Source: Clostridiales bacterium (GTDB lineage: Bacteria > Bacillota > Clostridia > Saccharofermentanales > Saccharofermentanaceae). Taken from it: a stretch of 64,000 nt of DNA. The notes below the pieces were generated by a model. That model did not search any database. It saw nothing but the letters and a program-made list of their open reading frames with translations, and had not been told where the DNA came from. Shown here piece after piece: positions 60,934 through 64,000 of the stretch. The stretch lies in the NCBI GenBank assembly GCA_017964005.1, contig JAGCSR010000049.1:62001-126000 (forward strand), in the 5' to 3' direction. Numbering within the stretch: the stretch's first letter is position 1; each line of letters opens with the position of its first letter. Position numbers and translations under genes: made by a program.

Positions 60934-61506
60934 ATGTTCTATCAAGCATTGAATATAATTGCGGCAGCAGAAGAAGAGACCACAGGTCTTTTTACTCCCG
61001 ACCAGTTCGCGGGATATGCGGTCACGGCCGTATTTACGATAATCAATCTTATCGTCGCATATATCATTATCAAGAAACTTGTTTACGGTAAGATCATCAA
61101 GGCGATGAGGGAGAGGCGTGATGCCTTGAACAGCGAACTTGCCGCTGCCGAGGAAGCTAATGCCAAGGCTTCTGAAGTTGCCGACAACAGCCAGCAGATA
61201 ATAGATGATGCCAAGGCGGAAGCATCGGTCATCATCGAGGACGCCAAGTCCAATGCCGAGAAGCAGGCTGACGTTATCATCCAGAACGCTGAAGAGGAAG
61301 CTGCAGCGATCATCGCAAGAGCTGAAGATGATGCCGCTAAGCTCCGCATATCCTCCATCGAGGATATGAAGGATGATATTTCGGATCTTGCGGTTACAGT
61401 TGCCGAGCGTATATTAGGCGAGGCTGTCCCCCATGACAACCTTGCGGCTATGGCAGCAAAACATACTGAAGATGTTATAAATGCCGAGGTGAAGCAGGAT
61501 GTCTGA
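60934..61506 (+). CDS. atpF: ATP synthase F0 subunit b
   Basis: A 190-residue peripheral stalk subunit: one N-terminal membrane helix (~28-48), then a long Ala/Glu-rich coiled coil ([17 protein letters not shown] and onward) and a C-terminal [13 protein letters not shown] segment that in other species contacts the delta subunit. It is a normal b subunit, not the b-delta fusion of mycobacteria. The stop overlaps the next start by 8 bases (ATGTCTGA), leaving no room for atpH. Confidence 0.95.
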   Translation: MFYQALNIIAAAEEETTGLFTPDQFAGYAVTAVFTIINLIVAYIIIKKLVYGKIIKAMRERRDALNSELAAAEEANAKASEVADNSQQIIDDAKAEASVIIEDAKSNAEKQADVIIQNAEEEAAAIIARAEDDAAKLRISSIEDMKDDISDLAVTVAERILGEAVPHDNLAAMAAKHTEDVINAEVKQDV

Positions 61507-63412
61507 AGTCTCAGATAACAAAGACAGAAGGTCCAAGATCAGGGGCCCCCAGCTTCGTGTAGTCTCGGCCGGAGACATCACCGAAGAACAGATCACCCGG
61601 ATGGCCGCAAAGTTTGCGGAAACTAATGACATACCCAATTACAGGCTTTCCATAGAGTATGATGAGTCTCTGATCGGCGGCGTGATCTTCTATTACAAGG
61701 GTTCCAGATACGATTATTCCATCAAAGGACAGCTCAACCGTATCAGTAACTATATCAAGACCAACAGGGAGACCGACGAGAAGACCGGTACGGTCGACAA
61801 GGGAAGCATTAAGGCTGAGATCAAGGAAACCCTTGATAAATTTCCCGAGTCATCTCTTGTAAGTCTTGACAGCATCGAGCTCAAGGCTCTGAGCGAGGAT
61901 GAGATCGATGCAAGACTTGAAGAAACATTCCTTGCGGGAAGCACGGCTGATGAGGTCGGCACCGTTACATCTCTCAGTGACGGAGTTGCGATGGTATCCG
62001 GTCTTGCCAACTGTATGCAGTCCGAACTTATATCTTTTGCCGGCGGTGCCGAGGGTATCGCGCTGAACCTCGAGCGTAATAAGGTCGGTATCGTTCTTCT
62101 GTCCGGAGAGGATTCCGTGGTAGAGGGACAGCTTGCAAAGAGAACACTGACAACAGTGTCTGTTCCTGTAGGTAACGGTCTTGTGGGCCGTGTCGTAAAT
62201 CCTTTGGGCAAACCTATCGACGGCAAGGGACTCATTAAATATACGGAGACAAGGCCTATCGAGTCGCCTGCTCCTTCAATCCTTGACAGATCCCCCGTTA
62301 ATAAGCCTATGGCTACAGGTATCACAGCTATTGATGCCCTGACGCCTATAGGAAGGGGTCAGAGAGAACTCGTTATCGGCGACCGTCAGACAGGAAAGAC
62401 CGCGATCGCCGTAGATACCATAATCAATCAGCGCGGTAATGATGTCATCTGTGTTTACGTTGCTATCGGCCAGAAGATGAGCAATATCGTTTCCCTGGCC
62501 CGTACGCTCGAAAAGAATAAGGCCATGGATTACACGGTCATCGTTGCCGCGTCCGCTTCGGATTCTGCCGCCATGCAGTATATCGCGCCTTTCGCGGCCT
62601 GCGCCATGGCAGAGAAGTTCATGTACGATTACCACCAGGATGTACTGATCATCTATGATGACCTGTCCAAGCACGCACAGGCCTATCGTGAGATATCATT
62701 GCTGCTGCGCCGTCCGCCGGGACGTGAAGCTTACCCGGGTGATGTTTTCTATCTGCATTCGAGACTCCTCGAGCGTGCTGCTAAGCTGTCTGACAAGAAG
62801 GGCGGCGGTTCCATTACCGCTATCCCTATCGTAGAGACTCAGGGTAATGATATCTCGGCATATATTCCGACCAATGTAATATCCATTACCGACGGTCAGA
62901 TATATCTGTCGCCTGAGTTGTTCTTCTCAGGCCAGAGACCTGCCATCAATGCCGGTCTGTCTGTATCCCGTGTCGGCGGCGCCGCTCAGACCAAAGCTAT
63001 GAAGAAGGTCGGAGGACCTTTGCGTATCGCTTTGGCTCAGGCCCGTGAGATGGCTTCATTTGCCCAATTCGGATCTGACCTTGATGAGAATACACAGCTG
63101 CAGCTCAAGCGAGGCGTAGTCCTTAACGAGATCCTCAAGCAGGGACAGTATAAGCCCTTGACGGTTGCGGATCAGGTTATCTCTCTTTATGTTGCGACTA
63201 CGGATAAACTGAACTTCCTTGCCAAAGAGGATATCAAGGAGAATGTCGAGGAGTTCCTGATCATGTTCAAGATCAAGCATCCCAAGACCTATGCTGCCTT
63301 GAATGATAAAGGCATCCTGACCGACGAATTCGCCGAAAGGATAGATAAGCTGTACGATAAGTTCAAGAAAGTCTATCTGACTGAGCATACGGAGTACAAC
63401 AAGGAAGAATAA
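61499..63412 (+). CDS. atpA: ATP synthase alpha subunit fused to the C-terminal domain of the delta subunit
   Basis: A 637-residue protein against ~500-505 for normal alpha. Residues ~18-88 look like the end of Atp[18 protein letters not shown], then [29 protein letters not shown], matching the delta SA-x-x-LTEEQ, IGGv and D-x-Si-x-G-x-L-x-x-L pattern. A linker follows to ~100; the alpha part begins near [13 protein letters not shown] (~103) and [11 protein letters not shown] (152), with Walker A GDRQTGKT at 294-301. No ATG, GTG or TTG start is visible between ~85 and 160, so alpha alone is unlikely to be made. The delta N-terminal helix bundle is missing. Position in the operon is where atpH and atpA would be. 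Confidence 0.9.
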   Translation: MSEVSDNKDRRSKIRGPQLRVVSAGDITEEQITRMAAKFAETNDIPNYRLSIEYDESLIGGVIFYYKGSRYDYSIKGQLNRISNYIKTNRETDEKTGTVDKGSIKAEIKETLDKFPESSLVSLDSIELKALSEDEIDARLEETFLAGSTADEVGTVTSLSDGVAMVSGLANCMQSELISFAGGAEGIALNLERNKVGIVLLSGEDSVVEGQLAKRTLTTVSVPVGNGLVGRVVNPLGKPIDGKGLIKYTETRPIESPAPSILDRSPVNKPMATGITAIDALTPIGRGQRELVIGDRQTGKTAIAVDTIINQRGNDVICVYVAIGQKMSNIVSLARTLEKNKAMDYTVIVAASASDSAAMQYIAPFAACAMAEKFMYDYHQDVLIIYDDLSKHAQAYREISLLLRRPPGREAYPGDVFYLHSRLLERAAKLSDKKGGGSITAIPIVETQGNDISAYIPTNVISITDGQIYLSPELFFSGQRPAINAGLSVSRVGGAAQTKAMKKVGGPLRIALAQAREMASFAQFGSDLDENTQLQLKRGVVLNEILKQGQYKPLTVADQVISLYVATTDKLNFLAKEDIKENVEEFLIMFKIKHPKTYAALNDKGILTDEFAERIDKLYDKFKKVYLTEHTEYNKEE

Positions 63413-63424
63413 GGCGGCTCTTAT

Positions 63425-64000
63425 ATGGATAACTTCAATGACATAAAGAAGCGTATAAAGAGCGTTAACGATATAAGCCAGATGACCAACGCCATGCAGC
63501 TCGTAAGTTCTGCGAAGATGCGGAGGTCTACGGCTCTTCACGATGCAATGTATCCGTTCTTCCGTCTGTGCGCCGAGAGCATGCAGGAGATTACTAATAA
63601 TTCCGAGGAGATCGACAACCCGTTCTGCACATTGAAGCAGAAGGCACAAGGTGATGTCTGGAAGATCGCCTGCTTCGTCCTGTCAGGAGACCAGGGACTT
63701 GCCGGAGCCTATAACAATAACATGGTCAAGATCACGGAAGAACATGTCCGTATGAAGACGCTGGAGAATACCCGTAAAGGGGTCTCTACGAACTATGAAC
63801 TCTATGTTTTCGGCAAGCTTGCACGTGATAAGCTGATCCGCGCAGGATACAATGTCAACCGGGATTTCTCGTTCCCCATCACCGAGCCTACATTCTATCA
63901 GGCCCGCAAAGTCGGAACGATCATCAGGACAAAATTCTTAAATCACGAGTTCGACCTTGTTTATCTGATCTATACGGAGATGGAGTCATCCATCAACATG
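63425..64000 (+). CDS. atpG: ATP synthase F1 gamma subunit (partial, runs off the window)
   Basis: An open frame from ATG 63425 to the window edge (192 codons). The N terminus is a gamma-type coiled coil: DIKKRIKSVNDISQMTNAMQLVSSAKMRR; the conserved CFVLSGDQGLAGAYNNNM follows near residue 80. Gamma is the rotating shaft inside the alpha-beta ring. It follows atpA by 12 bases, as in standard operons. Confidence 0.95.
   Translation, partial: MDNFNDIKKRIKSVNDISQMTNAMQLVSSAKMRRSTALHDAMYPFFRLCAESMQEITNNSEEIDNPFCTLKQKAQGDVWKIACFVLSGDQGLAGAYNNNMVKITEEHVRMKTLENTRKGVSTNYELYVFGKLARDKLIRAGYNVNRDFSFPITEPTFYQARKVGTIIRTKFLNHEFDLVYLIYTEMESSINM

Noticed and set aside
61499..61800. A separate small atpH gene frameshifted into atpA
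   Set aside because: The delta-like segment is in the same frame as alpha with no stop between, contains only the C-terminal domain, and starts directly at the atpF stop, so no N-terminal delta sequence is present in any frame there.

Overview
The window reads as a stretch of chromosome from an anaerobic, fermentative, Gram-positive bacterium of the Clostridia. I infer this from several things: AGGAGG-type ribosome sites, a SUF operon ending in sufU, paired glgC and glgD, a ferredoxin-linked 2-oxoacid oxidoreductase, an LtaS-like lipid-anchored polymer synthase, SLH-domain and SpaA-type surface proteins, and intracellular carbohydrate enzymes. A rumen or gut relative of the Oscillospiraceae/Saccharofermentans type would fit, but the sequence alone does not fix the genus. 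There is no prophage, insertion sequence, rRNA or CRISPR array; most of it is core chromosome with two large surface-protein genes.

Layout. 1-6047: the end of a membrane protein, a lipoprotein, a tyrosine phosphatase, then an AraC regulator divergent from a tightly coupled epimerase/SDR/iron-alcohol-dehydrogenase operon. 6205-8910: a secreted LRR/Big2/SLH protein. 9084-16545: tRNA-Arg, an isochorismatase-like hydrolase, trigger factor, clpX (no clpP), a ROK glucokinase and valS. 16574-23210: a small membrane protein, a GH5 glucanase, bioY, an LtaS-like synthase and an ABC exporter. 23211-28021 (minus strand): sufCBDSU. 28206-33668: a P-loop ATPase, an SPFH/zinc-ribbon protein and a very unusual membrane-anchored kinase-like protein. 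33742-36417: a four-subunit VOR/KOR-type oxidoreductase. 36680-44899: a glycogen operon glgB-glgC-glgD-glgA plus a GH13 enzyme. 44951-52130: a YdjG-like zinc-ribbon membrane protein and a 1965-residue SpaA/Cna_B surface protein. 52252-57225: tRNA-Leu, a sensor-GGDEF protein, and the minus-strand set rlmL-like/ogg/apt. 57580-59329: proA and rpiB. 59705-64000: the start of the F-type ATP synthase operon, cut off inside atpG.

Most striking points. (1) The ATP synthase operon goes atpB-atpE-atpF-atpA-atpG with no atpH. Instead the alpha subunit carries about 125 extra N-terminal residues, of which residues 18-88 look like the C-terminal domain of the delta subunit (OSCP): a delta-CTD/alpha fusion with the delta N-terminal domain missing. 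(2) Two intergenic elements of 122-128 bp (8923-9050, 54457-54578) share eight TTACTG half-sites in the same order and orientation, arranged as a closing stem around three hairpins; a third element (59401-59551) has a similar layout with a different core. (3) A membrane kinase-like protein has lost the catalytic Asp of its HRD motif and carries 16 SPFK/R repeats and a Thr-rich, Lys-containing outer tail. (4) Both GlgA and GlgB end in histone H1-like Lys/Ala/Pro tails. (5) A probable BirA-type operator overlaps the bioY promoter. (6) Several genes seem to be transcribed with no or very short leaders.

Limits: all family calls come from reading motifs by eye; no alignment, profile search or folding program was run. 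Promoter and terminator calls are pattern matches.
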